Shown: one piece after another, positions 36,792 to 45,735 of the stretch
Layout of the letters: each line of letters starts with the position of its first letter
Numbering within the stretch: position 1 is the first letter of the stretch
NCBI RefSeq assembly: GCF_000017205.1
Contig: NC_009656.1
Location: 2,112,001-2,176,000, forward strand
DNA: 64,000 bases
Reading direction: 5' to 3'
DNA from: Pseudomonas paraeruginosa PA7
Lineage (GTDB): Bacteria > Pseudomonadota > Gammaproteobacteria > Pseudomonadales > Pseudomonadaceae
The notes under the pieces: generated by a model
Seen by the model: the letters and a program-made list of their open reading frames with translations, nothing else
Database searches by the model: none
Told to the model about the DNA's origin: nothing
Translations under genes and position numbers: made by a program

Positions 36792-38123
36792 TCAGACCGG
36801 GCTCGAGCGCCCGGTCATCTCCCGGGCCATTTCCGTGGCGTAGCTGTCGGTCATCCCGGCGATGAAGTCGATCACCTGGAGGAAGGCGCGGTACAACGGC
36901 CACTGCGGATCGGGCGCGTTGCGACCGAGCAGGTCGAGGATGCGGCGGCTCTTGAACGACGGCGTATGCCCGCCGTATTGCTCCAGCGCCGCGCCGCAGA
37001 AGGCGTTGAGGAGGATTTCCAGGGTGGTGTAGGCGCCGATCTCGTGAAGGGTCTTGCGCTTGTCCTGGAAGATCTTTTCCCGGGCGATGGCCTTGGCCCG
37101 CTGCACGCAGAGCTTGGCCGGCCCGTGCATGTGCTCCACCAGGTCGCCGCCGAGGCGCCCGGCGAGCAGGGCCTGCTGCTGGTCGACGAAGGCGCGGGCG
37201 GCGGCGTTGGTCAGGTGCTCGATGGCCTTGCCACGAAGGATCGCCAGCTTGCGCCGCCGAGAATCCCGGGGGCCGAGCTGGCGATAGGTGTCGGGCAGGT
37301 CGTCGCCGACCAGCCCGAGCAGCAGCGCCTCGACCTCGCTGTATTCCAGCAGTTCCATCTCCAGGCCGTCCTCGAGGTCGATCAGGCCGTAGCAGATGTC
37401 GTCCGCCGCTTCCATCAGGTAGACCAGAGGATGGCGTGCCCATTGTTCATCGTCGAGTTGCGGCATGCCGAGCTTCTGGGTGATCTGTTCGAGCAGCGGC
37501 AACTCGCTCTGGTAGCAGCCGAACTTGTGCTTCTTGTAGCCCAGCGATTCGGCGTGGCGCGAGGTCCAGGGGTACTTCAGGTAGGTGCCGAGGGTGGCGT
37601 AGGTCAAGCGGGTGCCGCCGTCGAACTGGTGGTATTCGAGCTGGGTGAGGACCCGGAAACCCTGGGCGTTGCCCTCGAAATGGAGGAAGTCGGAACGTTC
37701 GGCATCGCTCATCTCGTCCAGCCAGCCGCGTCCGGCGGCCTGCTGGAACCAGTTGCGGATGGCGTCCTCGCCGGAATGGCCGAACGGCGGGTTGCCGATG
37801 TCGTGGGCCAGGCAGGCCGACTGCACGATCACCCCGAGATCACTGGGGTCGCACCACTCGGGCAGTTCGTCGCGGAGGATCTCGCCGACCCGCATGCCCA
37901 GCGAACGGCCGACGCAGGCGACTTCCAGCGAGTGGGTCAGGCGGGTATGGATATGGTCGTTGCTGGAGACCGGGTGGACCTGGGTCTTGCGTCCCAGGCG
38001 ACGGAACGCGCCGGAGAAGATGATCCGGTCGTGATCCTTGTGGAAGGCGCTGCGGCCCAGTTCATCGTTGCTGTGTACCGGCTTTCCGAGCCGTTCGCGG
38101 GTGAGCAGGGTCTGCCAGTCCAT
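36792..38123 (-). CDS. dgt: dNTP triphosphohydrolase (Dgt family)
   Basis: 443 residues. HD-domain metalloenzyme cleaving dNTPs (dGTP preferentially) to deoxynucleoside and triphosphate, controlling dNTP pools. HD motif residues are visible in [18 protein letters not shown] and [20 protein letters not shown], and a later metal-site Asp in [19 protein letters not shown]. The length fits the dgtP-type bacterial family. The start is the ATG at 38123. Monocistronic, divergent from nothing nearby, and convergent with rocS2 with almost no gap, so transcripts probably overlap at the ends. Equivalent to PA3043. Confidence 0.92.
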
Positions 38124-38242
38124 CGGGAATTCCAGGAATGCGCTGAGGCGATGCGGACACGCTAACGGTTTGCCCCGGCAAGCTCAATCGTCGCGTGGGG
38201 CGGCAGTGGGAAGGCGCCGACCGCTACCGGTCGGCGCGACCC

Positions 38243-38566
38243 TCAACGGCCTTTCTGCTTGCGCAGGCCAAGCAATAGCGGGGCCAGGGTGACGCCCAGG
38301 CGCAGCAGGCGCTGCCAGCGTCCGCCCTTGCCAAGCAGTACGCCCAGCAGTGCGGCTCCGCCGGCACCCCACAGCGCCGCATTGCCACCGCCGAACAGTT
38401 GCTGGCTGAGGTTGTGGCCCAGCCCCTGGGCCTGGCGGAAGGGCTGCACCAGCAGTTGGCCTTCGCGGCGCAATTGCTGGCGCTGCATTTCCAGGCGCAG
38501 ACGGATCACCGCCTTGCGCAATTCACGACGCGACAGGCCGGTCGCGTTCACCGGTAGTTGGCTCAT
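38243..38566 (-). CDS. Small membrane-associated protein of the YqjD/YqjE operon
   Basis: 107 residues. A basic amphipathic N-terminus (SRRELRKAVIRLRLEMQRQQ) is followed by two weak hydrophobic stretches (AALWGAGGAALLGVLLG and LLRLGVTLAPLLLGL). By position it corresponds to YqjK/PA3042, the third gene in a YqjD-YqjE-YqjK set. Family knowledge: YqjD-type proteins anchor stationary-phase ribosomes at the inner membrane; the role of this third member is unknown. 13 bases downstream of the holin-like gene, same operon. Confidence 0.75.
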   Translation of the reverse strand: MSQLPVNATGLSRRELRKAVIRLRLEMQRQQLRREGQLLVQPFRQAQGLGHNLSQQLFGGGNAALWGAGGAALLGVLLGKGGRWQRLLRLGVTLAPLLLGLRKQKGR

Positions 38567-38579
38567 GCGCGTTTCCTTG

Positions 38580-38960
38580 TCATGGCAGCAGTCGCTCGCG
38601 GTCGTTGGCCAGTTCTTCCAGGGTGGCGCTGAACGGCGAGCTTTCGTCGTTGATCGACTGGTACAGGCGCCAGCCGCAGTACAGCGAGCCGATCACGTAG
38701 AACAGGCACAACCCGAGCGCCGCGGCGAGCCGGTTGGTGTCCCAGAACACGATCAGCACCAGCAGTGACAGGCCGACCAGCAGGAGCAGGGCGAATACCA
38801 GGGCCAGCCCGGCGAACAGCAGCAGGCGCAGGGTGTTGGCCTTCTGTTCCTGCAGCTCGATGCCGAACAGCTCGACATGGCCGTGCAACAGGCCGAGGAA
38901 GGCGGCGCCGAAGCGCCGCAGGGAGGGGCGGCCGTCGGCCGGATCCTTTCCTTCGCTCAT
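38580..38960 (-). CDS. Phage-holin-family (YqjE-type) membrane protein
   Basis: 126 residues with two strong membrane helices (LLLFAGLALVFALLLLVGLSLLVLIVF at about 45-72 and ALGLCLFYVIGSLYC at about 80-95). This is the pattern of the Phage_holin_3_6 family (YqjE), which, despite the name, is a normal cellular operon member and not prophage. Gene order YqjD-YqjE-YqjK is conserved in many gammaproteobacteria. 3 bases separate it from the YqjD-like gene. PA3041 by order. Confidence 0.82.
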   Translation of the reverse strand: MSEGKDPADGRPSLRRFGAAFLGLLHGHVELFGIELQEQKANTLRLLLFAGLALVFALLLLVGLSLLVLIVFWDTNRLAAALGLCLFYVIGSLYCGWRLYQSINDESSPFSATLEELANDRERLLP

Positions 38961-38963
38961 GGC

Positions 38964-39293
38964 TCAGCGCCGGCTGACCAGCAGGCCGAGCAGGAAGCCG
39001 ACGCCGGCGGCGATGCCGATGCTCTGCCACGGATGTTCGCCGACGTAGACCTCGGTGGCATCGACGGCGGCCTGACTGCGCTCGCGGACGTTGTCCTTCA
39101 GCGAGTCCTTGGTGTCGCGCAGGGTATCGCGGGCGCGCTTGAGGCTGTCGTGGATCTTGCCGCGAATCTCTTCCGCCTGATCGCCCGCCACGTCGGCGGT
39201 GCTTTGCAGGAGTTTCTCGGTGTCGGCGACCAATGCCTGGAATTCGGCCAACAGTTCATCCTTTGCAGCGTTTGCAGTGGTCTTGCGGGGCAT
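38964..39293 (-). CDS. DUF883 / YqjD-ElaB family protein
   Basis: 109 residues. A long amphipathic helix (ELLAEFQALVADTEKLLQST and DQAEEIRGKIHDSLKRARDT) ends in a C-terminal membrane segment rich in glycine (WQSIGIAAGVGFLLGLLVSRR), the DUF883 signature. E. coli YqjD and ElaB of this family tether ribosomes to the inner membrane in stationary phase and respond to RpoS. First gene of the three-gene operon. The presence of rmf in the same window is a coincidence of two ribosome-hibernation-linked functions, not evidence of linkage. PA3040 by order. Confidence 0.85.
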   Translation of the reverse strand: MPRKTTANAAKDELLAEFQALVADTEKLLQSTADVAGDQAEEIRGKIHDSLKRARDTLRDTKDSLKDNVRERSQAAVDATEVYVGEHPWQSIGIAAGVGFLLGLLVSRR

Positions 39294-39758
39294 GACGAGC
39301 TCCTCAGGTCATGGGGTGTGTTTTTTCGAGCCAGGCGCGGGGCGGAAGGTTCAACCGCTCGTTGATTTCCGGGTGGGCGCCGGCGTCGCGCATCGTTGCC
39401 TTCATTAAAGACTGCCATGGCGGGGTTGTCGGCGCGGCTGCGGCGAGATGACGCCCGTGGCAATGCCTCGCGACGGGGCGCGAGCTGGTACAGCGCTTGC
39501 AATCCCCTGGTGCGGTCCCCGGCTGGGGCGCCCCGTCCGGGGGCGCCAGGCGAAGCCGGAGGGTACCCCGGCAGGACGCCCAACCCAATGAAAACCAAGG
39601 AAAGTACCGAATTTTTCCATGCCTCCGCGGAAACCTGAACAGCGGCCTCGGGCCACCCTCGACGGATCCGACGAGGGTTTCTGCTTCGTCATGGTGCGTG
39701 ACGAGACGGCAATGGGCATTTGTGGTGCTTCCGTTCCACCTGAAGGCTGCCTCCCTCC
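39294..39758. other. Intergenic region, YqjD-like operon / ammonium transporter
   Basis: 465 bases that should hold divergent promoters. No gene is supported; the open frames crossing it are Arg/Pro/Gly-rich shadows. I see no NtrC- or sigma-54-type (-24 GG / -12 GC) promoter that I would defend upstream of the transporter, which is worth noting because amt genes are often nitrogen-regulated. Confidence 0.45.
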
Positions 39759-40967
39759 ATGGATAACCTGAATAGCGCGGTGCAAGTCCTGATCCACGGC
39801 TCCAATACCCTGTTCATCCTGCTCGGGGCGGTGATGGTGCTGGCGATGCACGCCGGCTTCGCCTTCCTCGAGGTCGGCACCGTGCGCCTGAAGAACCAGG
39901 TCAACGCCCTGTCGAAGATCCTCTCCGACTTCGCCATTTCGGTGCTGGCCTATTTCTTCGTCGGTTACTGGATCGCCTACGGCGTGACGTTCTTCCATCC
40001 GGCGGCGGCGCTGACGCTGGACAACGGTTACGCGCTGGTGAAGTTCTTCTTCCTGCTGACCTTCGCCGCGGCGATCCCGGCCATCATTTCCGGCGGCATC
40101 GCCGAGCGCGCCCGTTTCGGTCCGCAGCTGTGCGCCACGGCGCTGATCGTGGCCTTCGTCTATCCGTTCTTCGAAGGCCTGATCTGGAACGGCAATTTCG
40201 GCCTGCAGGAATGGCTGAAGCTCGAGTTCGGCGCGGCTTTCCACGATTTCGCCGGCTCCGTGGTAGTCCATGCCGTAGGCGGCTGGCTGGCGCTGGCGGC
40301 GGTCCTGCTGCTGGGCAGCCGCAACGGCCGCTATCGCGATGGCAAGCTGGTGGCGATGGCGCCGTCGAATATCCCGTTCCTGGCGCTGGGTTCGTGGATC
40401 CTGATCATCGGCTGGTTCGGCTTCAACGTGATGAGCGCCCAGACCCTCGCCGGTGTCAGCGGGCTGGTGGCGGTCAACTCGCTGCTGGCGATGGTCGGCG
40501 GCACCATGGCTTCGCTGCTGATCGGCCGCAACGACCCGGGTTTCCTGCACAACGGTCCGCTGGCCGGGCTGGTGGCGGTGTGCGCCGGCTCCGACCTGAT
40601 GCATCCGATCGGCGCCCTGGCCACCGGCCTGGTAGCTGGCGGACTGTTCGTCTGGGCGTTCACCGCGACCCAGGTGCGCTGGAAGATCGACGACGTCCTC
40701 GGCGTCTGGCCACTGCATGGCCTCTGCGGAGTCTGGGGCGGGATCGCCTGCGGGATCTTCGGCCAGCAGGCGCTGGGCGGGCTCGGCGGGGTGAGCCTGG
40801 CCAGCCAGGCGATCGGCAGCCTGCTGGGGGTAGCGGTGGCGTTCGTCGGCGGCCTGCTGGTCTATGGGGCGATGAAGGCGCTGCTGGGTATCCGCCTGAG
40901 CCAGGAGGAGGAGTACTACGGCGCGGACCTGTCGATCCACAGGATCGGTGCGGTCAGTCACGAATGA
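39759..40967 (+). CDS. Amt-family ammonium transporter
   Basis: 402 residues, about 11 membrane helices. Amt hallmarks: the signature FFFLLTFAAAIPAIISGGIAER (first 20 residues of the match, about 96-115), Asp163 of the ammonium recruitment site in FHDFAGS, and the twin pore histidines His171 (VVHAVGGW) and His320 (WPLHGLCGVWGG). It conducts ammonium across the inner membrane. No glnK gene lies beside it, unlike the canonical glnK-amtB pair, so PII control would have to come from elsewhere. ATG at 39759. Equivalent to PA3039. Confidence 0.92.
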   Translation: MDNLNSAVQVLIHGSNTLFILLGAVMVLAMHAGFAFLEVGTVRLKNQVNALSKILSDFAISVLAYFFVGYWIAYGVTFFHPAAALTLDNGYALVKFFFLLTFAAAIPAIISGGIAERARFGPQLCATALIVAFVYPFFEGLIWNGNFGLQEWLKLEFGAAFHDFAGSVVVHAVGGWLALAAVLLLGSRNGRYRDGKLVAMAPSNIPFLALGSWILIIGWFGFNVMSAQTLAGVSGLVAVNSLLAMVGGTMASLLIGRNDPGFLHNGPLAGLVAVCAGSDLMHPIGALATGLVAGGLFVWAFTATQVRWKIDDVLGVWPLHGLCGVWGGIACGIFGQQALGGLGGVSLASQAIGSLLGVAVAFVGGLLVYGAMKALLGIRLSQEEEYYGADLSIHRIGAVSHE

Positions 40968-41040
40968 GAGGAGCGGCTCCGCCGGACCTGAGGCATTAAC
41001 CGCCCTGCGCGGCGCGGGACGAGGCGTTCCGGTAGCCATG

Positions 41041-41064
41041 AAAAAAGGCCACCCGGGGGTGCCC
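41041..41064 (-). terminator. Probable terminator of opdQ
   Basis: GGC-C-ACCC / GGGTGCC hairpin with a bulged base, preceded on the plus strand by A6 (41041-41046), i.e. followed by T6 on the minus strand. It lies 57-80 bases after the opdQ stop. Confidence 0.6.
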
Positions 41065-41120
41065 TCTTCGTTATGGTGCAGGGCGGATGACCGCGGCGCG
41101 GTCAACCGCCGGGCCCGCCG

Positions 41121-42386
41121 TTACCAGAGCGGCAGCGTGTAGCTGACGATCAGGCGGTTCTCGTCGTAGTCGTTGGTGTAGTTGGTGCGCATCGTCGCGT
41201 TACGCCACTTCACCCCGAGGTTCTTCAACGGGCCGCTCTGGAACACGTAGGCGATGTCCATGTCGCGCTCCCATTCCTTGCCTTCGCCCGAGGTGGTCAG
41301 CAGGTCGATGTTGTCGCCCTTGACGTAGCGGGTCATGAAGGTCAGGCCGGGAATCCCGATGCCGGCGAAGTTGTAGTCGTAGCGTGCCTGCCAGGATTTC
41401 TCGTCCTTGTTGGCGAAGTCGCCGATCTGGATGAAGTTCACCAGGTAGGGGTCGGCGCCGTTGATGTAGGCGAAGCCGGTGTCGCCGCTCATCTTCTGGT
41501 AGCCGACGCCGAAGGCGTGGTAGCCCAGGCTGTAGGTGAACATGGCGTTGAGCGCCTTGTTGTCGACGTTGCTGGAGCCGTCGTCGGTGGAGCGCGCCCA
41601 GCGGATATCGGACTTCAGCGACTGCTTGTCGGCGATTGGCAGGGTGTGCACCAGGCCCAGGTAGTGCTGCTTGTAGAAGTTGTCGAGCTTGCCGAAGTGG
41701 TAGCTGGTGCTGAGGTTGTCGGTCCACTTGTAGCTGCCGCCGGCGAAGTCGAACTTGTCCGAGGTCAGCCCGGAACGGACCACGATGTTGCGCTTGCCGC
41801 CGCCGGTGATGGTCATGTCCTCGTTGTCCGAGGAGTCGCGCTGGTTGACCTTCTTCAGGCGCCCGGCATCGAGGGTCAGGCCGTCGATCTCCATGGAGTT
41901 CAGCGCGCCGCCCTGGAAGGTCTGCGGCAACAGGCGGCTGTCGTTGGGCATGATCACCGGCAGCTTGGGGGTCAGGGTGCCGATCTTCAGGGTGCTCTTC
42001 GACGCCCGCAGCTTGGCGGTGATCCCGGCTTCGCCGTAGTCGTCCTGGGCGCGGCCGCTCTCGCGGTCGCGCTTGAGCAGGCCGGTGCCGCTGCGGTCAG
42101 GGCTGGAGTCGAGTTTCACTCCCAGCAGGCCGATGGCGTCGACGCCGAAACCGATGGTGCCCTCGGTGTAGCCGGACTCGTAACGCAGGAGGAAGCCCTG
42201 GGCCCACTCCTCGGCCTTGGACTGGCTGGCGCCTTCCTGGCGGAAGTCCCGGTTGAAGTAGAAGTTGCGGAGTTCGATGCTGGCCTTGCTGTCCTTGATG
42301 AACTCGGCATGGGCCAGGGATGGGACGGTAATGCTGGAACCCAGCGCGGCAAAAGCCACGGCACGGGCGATCGGGGTCATGCTCAT
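41121..42386 (-). CDS. opdQ: OprD-family outer-membrane porin OpdQ
   Basis: 421 residues. The signal peptide (VAFAALGSSITVPSLAHA) is followed by an 18-strand OprD-type barrel starting EFIKDSKASIELRNFYFNRD, with the family segment GIPGLTFMTRYVKGDNI and a C-terminal aromatic ending (SYTLPLW) recognised by the BAM machinery. OprD-family (OccD/OccK) channels import small carboxylated solutes; the OpdQ substrate is not firmly known, and its expression is reported to respond to nitrate, oxygen and salt. ATG 42386 is supported by GAGGAG about 9 bases upstream. Equivalent to PA3038. Confidence 0.93.
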   Translation of the reverse strand: MSMTPIARAVAFAALGSSITVPSLAHAEFIKDSKASIELRNFYFNRDFRQEGASQSKAEEWAQGFLLRYESGYTEGTIGFGVDAIGLLGVKLDSSPDRSGTGLLKRDRESGRAQDDYGEAGITAKLRASKSTLKIGTLTPKLPVIMPNDSRLLPQTFQGGALNSMEIDGLTLDAGRLKKVNQRDSSDNEDMTITGGGKRNIVVRSGLTSDKFDFAGGSYKWTDNLSTSYHFGKLDNFYKQHYLGLVHTLPIADKQSLKSDIRWARSTDDGSSNVDNKALNAMFTYSLGYHAFGVGYQKMSGDTGFAYINGADPYLVNFIQIGDFANKDEKSWQARYDYNFAGIGIPGLTFMTRYVKGDNIDLLTTSGEGKEWERDMDIAYVFQSGPLKNLGVKWRNATMRTNYTNDYDENRLIVSYTLPLW

Positions 42387-42554
42387 TGTTATTGTCTCCT
42401 CGAGCGCTTGGGGCAGGCCGATGACGGCGGCGTGACACCGTGTCGGCCTGTGACAGCCCGGTTACTTAAGCACTACGGGAAGACCGCCACTGTTAGACAT
42501 TAGTCGAGGGTAGCCGAGAATTGGCACGAACCCTGTCTAGGACGGGCTTTGCGG

Positions 42555-43421
42555 CTACTCCAGCCAGGTCGGGAAATAGCCCAGGGCGGCCTGGATCCGC
42601 GCGTCGTGCGCCGGAATCACGCTCAGCCGCGGGTCGCTGCGCAGCAGCAGGCGGATCTTCGCCAACTGCGCGAGAGTGCGCTCGGGGTCGCGATCGACCA
42701 GGGCGCGCCCGGCGAAGAATTTCTGCCGCGGGCCTTCGACGCCTTCGAGTCGCCAACTGGTGTCGCCGCTGAAGAACAGCCGGCGCCCGCTGTCGAGGGT
42801 GACGAACAGACCGACCGAGCCGGGCGTATGGCCGGGCAGGGGGACCAGCACCAGGCGGCCGTCGCCAAACAGGTCGAGGCTTTTGTCGAAGCCCATGAAC
42901 GGCGTCGGATCGAAGCTGTAAGGCCGCCAGCGCACGCCATGGCGGAACTGGCTGGGGAAGGCGGCCGGCGGGGTGGCGATGCGGCTGAAGGCGATCTCCT
43001 CGTAGGGTGCCCAGACCGGTACCTCGGGGAAGTCGACCAGGCCCGAGGCATGGTCCCAGTGCGCGTGGGACAGCAGGATGCGATCGACGCGGATACCGGC
43101 GGCGTCCAACTGGTCGCGCGCCGGGACGACTTTCTGGTAAGCGAACAGTGGCGCCGCCCACCAGGGCATGTCGGTGCGGAACTGGGCGTCGATGTCGCGC
43201 CCCAGGCCGGTATCGAAGAGCAGGGTGGCGGCGTGGTGCTCGATCAGAACCGCCGTATGGCTGAGCGGTACCCGGCGCACCCAGGAGCCGCCGTCGACGG
43301 TGAGCGCATCGAGGGTCTCCACTCCCGAGGTGCGCAGCAGGGCGACGCGCATTTCCGCCGCCTGCACCGGCAGGACGAGAAGAGCGATCAACAACGAGGC
43401 AAGGCGATACAGGAAAGGCAT
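42555..43421 (-). CDS. Secreted metallo-beta-lactamase-fold hydrolase
   Basis: 288 residues from the ATG at 43421, whose A overlaps the last base of the previous stop (TGATG), so it is translationally coupled to the PNPOx-fold gene. The signal peptide is LYRLASLLIALLVLPVQAAE. The zinc motif is SHAHWDHASG, with later ligands in PGHTPGS, FSGDTSW and PAHDARI, the AHL-lactonase/MBL-hydrolase layout. The substrate is unknown: lactonase, esterase or thioesterase activity are all possible. Periplasmic location argues against intracellular AHL turnover. Equivalent to PA3037. Confidence 0.85.
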   Translation of the reverse strand: MPFLYRLASLLIALLVLPVQAAEMRVALLRTSGVETLDALTVDGGSWVRRVPLSHTAVLIEHHAATLLFDTGLGRDIDAQFRTDMPWWAAPLFAYQKVVPARDQLDAAGIRVDRILLSHAHWDHASGLVDFPEVPVWAPYEEIAFSRIATPPAAFPSQFRHGVRWRPYSFDPTPFMGFDKSLDLFGDGRLVLVPLPGHTPGSVGLFVTLDSGRRLFFSGDTSWRLEGVEGPRQKFFAGRALVDRDPERTLAQLAKIRLLLRSDPRLSVIPAHDARIQAALGYFPTWLE

Positions 43422-44353
43422 CAATATTCACCGGAAGGAAGAAAAGGGGATGGCTGGGGCGCGCCGAACGCCAGCGGCAGGCGACCGCGCCGCCAGCGCC
43501 AGGCCACGGGGCGCAGCGCCAGCAGGCGCTCGGCGCCAGCGGGCCAGGGGATTGATGGTTGCGAACCCGGCCAGAACAGCTCGGCCTCGGCGTGCAGGTG
43601 CAGCAGGTCGCCGTTGTCGAAGTCGATGAACAGCAGGCCGCAGCGAGGCTCCTGGAGCAGGTTGCCGAGGGTATTGAACAGGCGGTTGCCGGCGTAGTCG
43701 GGCAACCACAGGCGGCCATCCGCGCCGAGCCGGAGAAAGCCCGGCGGTCCGCCGCGATGGGAGACGTCGACGCCGCCTCGCAGCGGGTCGGCGTGCTGGC
43801 TGGCGATGAACAGCGTGTCGCTGCGCGCGACCAGGGCCAGCCAGCCTGGGTCGGGACCTTTACCTTCCAGCATGGGGCCCGGGGCTCTCGGGCCGGGCTG
43901 GTAGCTACGAGCCTGGATGTACTTCGGGCAGTTGCCGAAGGACTGTTCGACGCCAACCGTGAAGCCCTCTGCGTCACGCGCCAGGACCCGGCCGTTCATG
44001 CGGTTGCGGCGACGGGTCGGCAGCTCCAGGCCGAGGATGCCGAGCCGAGCGCCGGCTTCGAGATGGGGCGCCAACGGGTCGTCCGCTTCCGGCAGGCCGT
44101 CGATGCGCAGGCGCGTCGGTTGCGGCGAATGGACGAAGCCGGGATCGCCCCAGAGCAGCGAGGCGCTGGGCTGGCCCGTGGAGTCGAGACTGCCGACCAG
44201 CAATATCGGCAGTTGGGCGAAGAATTCCCGGTGCTGCTCCGGCATGAAGGCGCGAATCGCCCGGCTGCCGAAGCCGGCGACCTGCTCGCGGACCCCGGCG
44301 CGTTGCTGGATCGCCAGTTCGCCGGGATGAAAGGGGCCTCGCTCCTCGTTCAT
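43421..44353 (-). CDS. PNPOx-like FMN-binding split-barrel protein
   Basis: 310 residues. GELAIQQRAGVREQVAGFGS begins a pyridoxamine-5'-phosphate-oxidase-like split-barrel repeated twice (about 45-135 and 165-270). FFAQLPILLVGSLDSTGQPS resembles the FMN-phosphate-binding strand. Family members reduce or oxidise diverse substrates with FMN or F420, so the function is open. It lies 15 bases after the GST gene stop and is coupled to the MBL-fold gene, forming a three-gene leftward operon with the GST. Probably under the adjacent TetR-type regulator (inference). Confidence 0.78.
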   Translation of the reverse strand: MNEERGPFHPGELAIQQRAGVREQVAGFGSRAIRAFMPEQHREFFAQLPILLVGSLDSTGQPSASLLWGDPGFVHSPQPTRLRIDGLPEADDPLAPHLEAGARLGILGLELPTRRRNRMNGRVLARDAEGFTVGVEQSFGNCPKYIQARSYQPGPRAPGPMLEGKGPDPGWLALVARSDTLFIASQHADPLRGGVDVSHRGGPPGFLRLGADGRLWLPDYAGNRLFNTLGNLLQEPRCGLLFIDFDNGDLLHLHAEAELFWPGSQPSIPWPAGAERLLALRPVAWRWRRGRLPLAFGAPQPSPFLPSGEY

Positions 44354-44368
44354 GCGGCCTCCTGTCGT

Positions 44369-44965
44369 CTACAGGCCGGGCATCGGAATGTAGCCGGGCA
44401 GGGCGCGAATGCGCGCGAGCCAGGCGTTCAGCGCCGGGTAGTCGTCCAGCGCCAGGCCGCCTTCGGGGGCCAGCGCCAGGTAGGGATAGAGCGCTACGTC
44501 GGCGATGCTCGGCAGCTCGCCCTGGGCCAGCCAGCGATGCCCGGAGAGGTGGCGATCCACCAGTTGCAGCACCTCCAGCCCCCGGCGCCGGGCCAGCTCC
44601 CCATCCAGGGGCAGGTTGAAGCGGGCGATCAGGCGCGCGCTGGCCGGACCGTTCTGCACCTCGTTGGCCGCATAGCTGAGCCAGTGGGCGATGCGGCCCT
44701 GGCTGGCGGGGTCGAGCGGATACCACTCGGGGCTGGCGTAGCGGCGTGCCAGATAGACCAGGATGGCCTGGGAGTCGCCCAGTTGCAGGTCGCCATCCTC
44801 CAGCACCGGGATCTGGCCACGGGGATTCATGCGCAGGAAGGCCGTGGTCTTATGTTCGCGGTTGGCGATGTCGACCGTGAGCAGGCTCACCTCGCGACCG
44901 ATCAGGGCGAGAAAAAGGCGGACCTTGTAGGCGTTGCCGGAGAGATCCAGGTCATAAAGTTTCAT
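44369..44965 (-). CDS. Glutathione S-transferase
   Basis: 198 residues. N-terminal thioredoxin-like domain (1-80) starting MKLYDLDLSGNAYKVRLFLA, with the cis-Pro region GQIPVLEDGD and the glutathione Asp/Ser motif GDSQAILVYL; helical C-terminal domain from about 90. It probably conjugates or reduces small electrophiles. Divergent from the tetR gene across an intergenic region that contains a palindromic operator, so induction by an electrophile through TetR release is a reasonable model. First gene of the GST-PNPOx-MBL operon. Equivalent to PA3035. Confidence 0.9.
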   Translation of the reverse strand: MKLYDLDLSGNAYKVRLFLALIGREVSLLTVDIANREHKTTAFLRMNPRGQIPVLEDGDLQLGDSQAILVYLARRYASPEWYPLDPASQGRIAHWLSYAANEVQNGPASARLIARFNLPLDGELARRRGLEVLQLVDRHLSGHRWLAQGELPSIADVALYPYLALAPEGGLALDDYPALNAWLARIRALPGYIPMPGL

Positions 44966-45006
44966 CGGAGGGTTCCAGTGTGTGGGTGGTGTCTGCTGGA
45001 TATTAG

Positions 45007-45020
45007 ACAGACAGGTCTGT
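45007..45020. promoter_or_regulatory. Palindromic operator between GST and tetR genes
   Basis: ACAGAC-AG-GTCTGT, a perfect 6+6 inverted repeat with a 2-base spacer (TAGACAGACAGGTCTGTATA in context). It lies 41 bases from the GST start and 113 from the tetR start, inside the divergent promoter region, as expected for a TetR autoregulator controlling the GST operon. Confidence 0.7.
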
Positions 45021-45133
45021 ATATTTCAAGCCACCTTTTCGCCTTTTCCTGCCGGTATTCGAGGCGAGAGCGATGCAGAGCGGTTCAAGGGGGCGGCAGG
45101 CTCGCGCATAATGGACCGCTCAGGAGGCTTTCC

Positions 45134-45691
45134 ATGACATCCCGCAAACGCGAGCAACTGCTCAGCACCGCCGTCGACCTGTTCTATCGCGAGGGCTACC
45201 ACGCCACCGGTATCGACCGCATCCTGGCCGAGTCCGGGGTGGCGAAGATGACCCTGTACAAGCACTTCCGGTCGAAGGACGAACTGATCATGGCCGCTCT
45301 GGAAGTCCGCCGGCAGCGCACGGCCGAACGTATGCTCGAGGCCGAGGGGCTGCTCGAGCCGCGCGCGGCGATCCTGGCGGTCTTCGACGGCCTGCAGGCG
45401 TTCCTCCAGGACGAAGCCTTTCGGGGCTGCGCCTTCATCCATGCCGCTGCCGAATTCCACGAACGCTCGCACCCGATTCACCGCCAGGCGGCCGAACAGA
45501 AGGCCTTCACCGAGGCCTATTTCCTGCGCCAGCTGGAGCGCCTGGGCGTGGCACAGCCGGCGCCGCTGGCGCGGCAACTGCAATATCTGATGGAAGGCGC
45601 GCTGGTGATGGCGCATATCCACGGCCCCGGCGAACAGGCGCAGGAAGCGCGACAGGCGGCCGAAAGCCTGCTGCAGGTCGCCGGCGCCTGA
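45134..45691 (+). CDS. TetR-family transcriptional regulator
   Basis: 185 residues from the ATG at 45134, with AGGAGG (45122-45127) 6 bases upstream. The upstream 500-codon extension of this frame is antisense to the GST operon and rejected. The N-terminal TetR helix-turn-helix is STAVDLFYREGYHATGIDRI with LAESGVAKMTLYKHFRSKDE. The C-terminal ligand domain belongs to the group often paired with detoxification genes. Probably represses the divergent GST operon through the palindrome at 45007. Equivalent to PA3034. Confidence 0.9.
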   Translation: MTSRKREQLLSTAVDLFYREGYHATGIDRILAESGVAKMTLYKHFRSKDELIMAALEVRRQRTAERMLEAEGLLEPRAAILAVFDGLQAFLQDEAFRGCAFIHAAAEFHERSHPIHRQAAEQKAFTEAYFLRQLERLGVAQPAPLARQLQYLMEGALVMAHIHGPGEQAQEARQAAESLLQVAGA

Positions 45692-45735
45692 GCGCCGGTG
45701 CTACCATTCGCGGCGAATACCTGCAGGTTCGTTCA

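Noticed and set aside
38580-38960. Prophage holin
   Set aside because: Despite the family name, the gene sits in the conserved cellular YqjD-YqjE-YqjK operon, with no lysis or structural phage genes nearby.
43559-45133. Long upstream extension of the tetR frame
   Set aside because: Antisense to the GST, PNPOx and MBL genes; the TetR fold starts exactly at the ATG at 45134 with AGGAGG before it.
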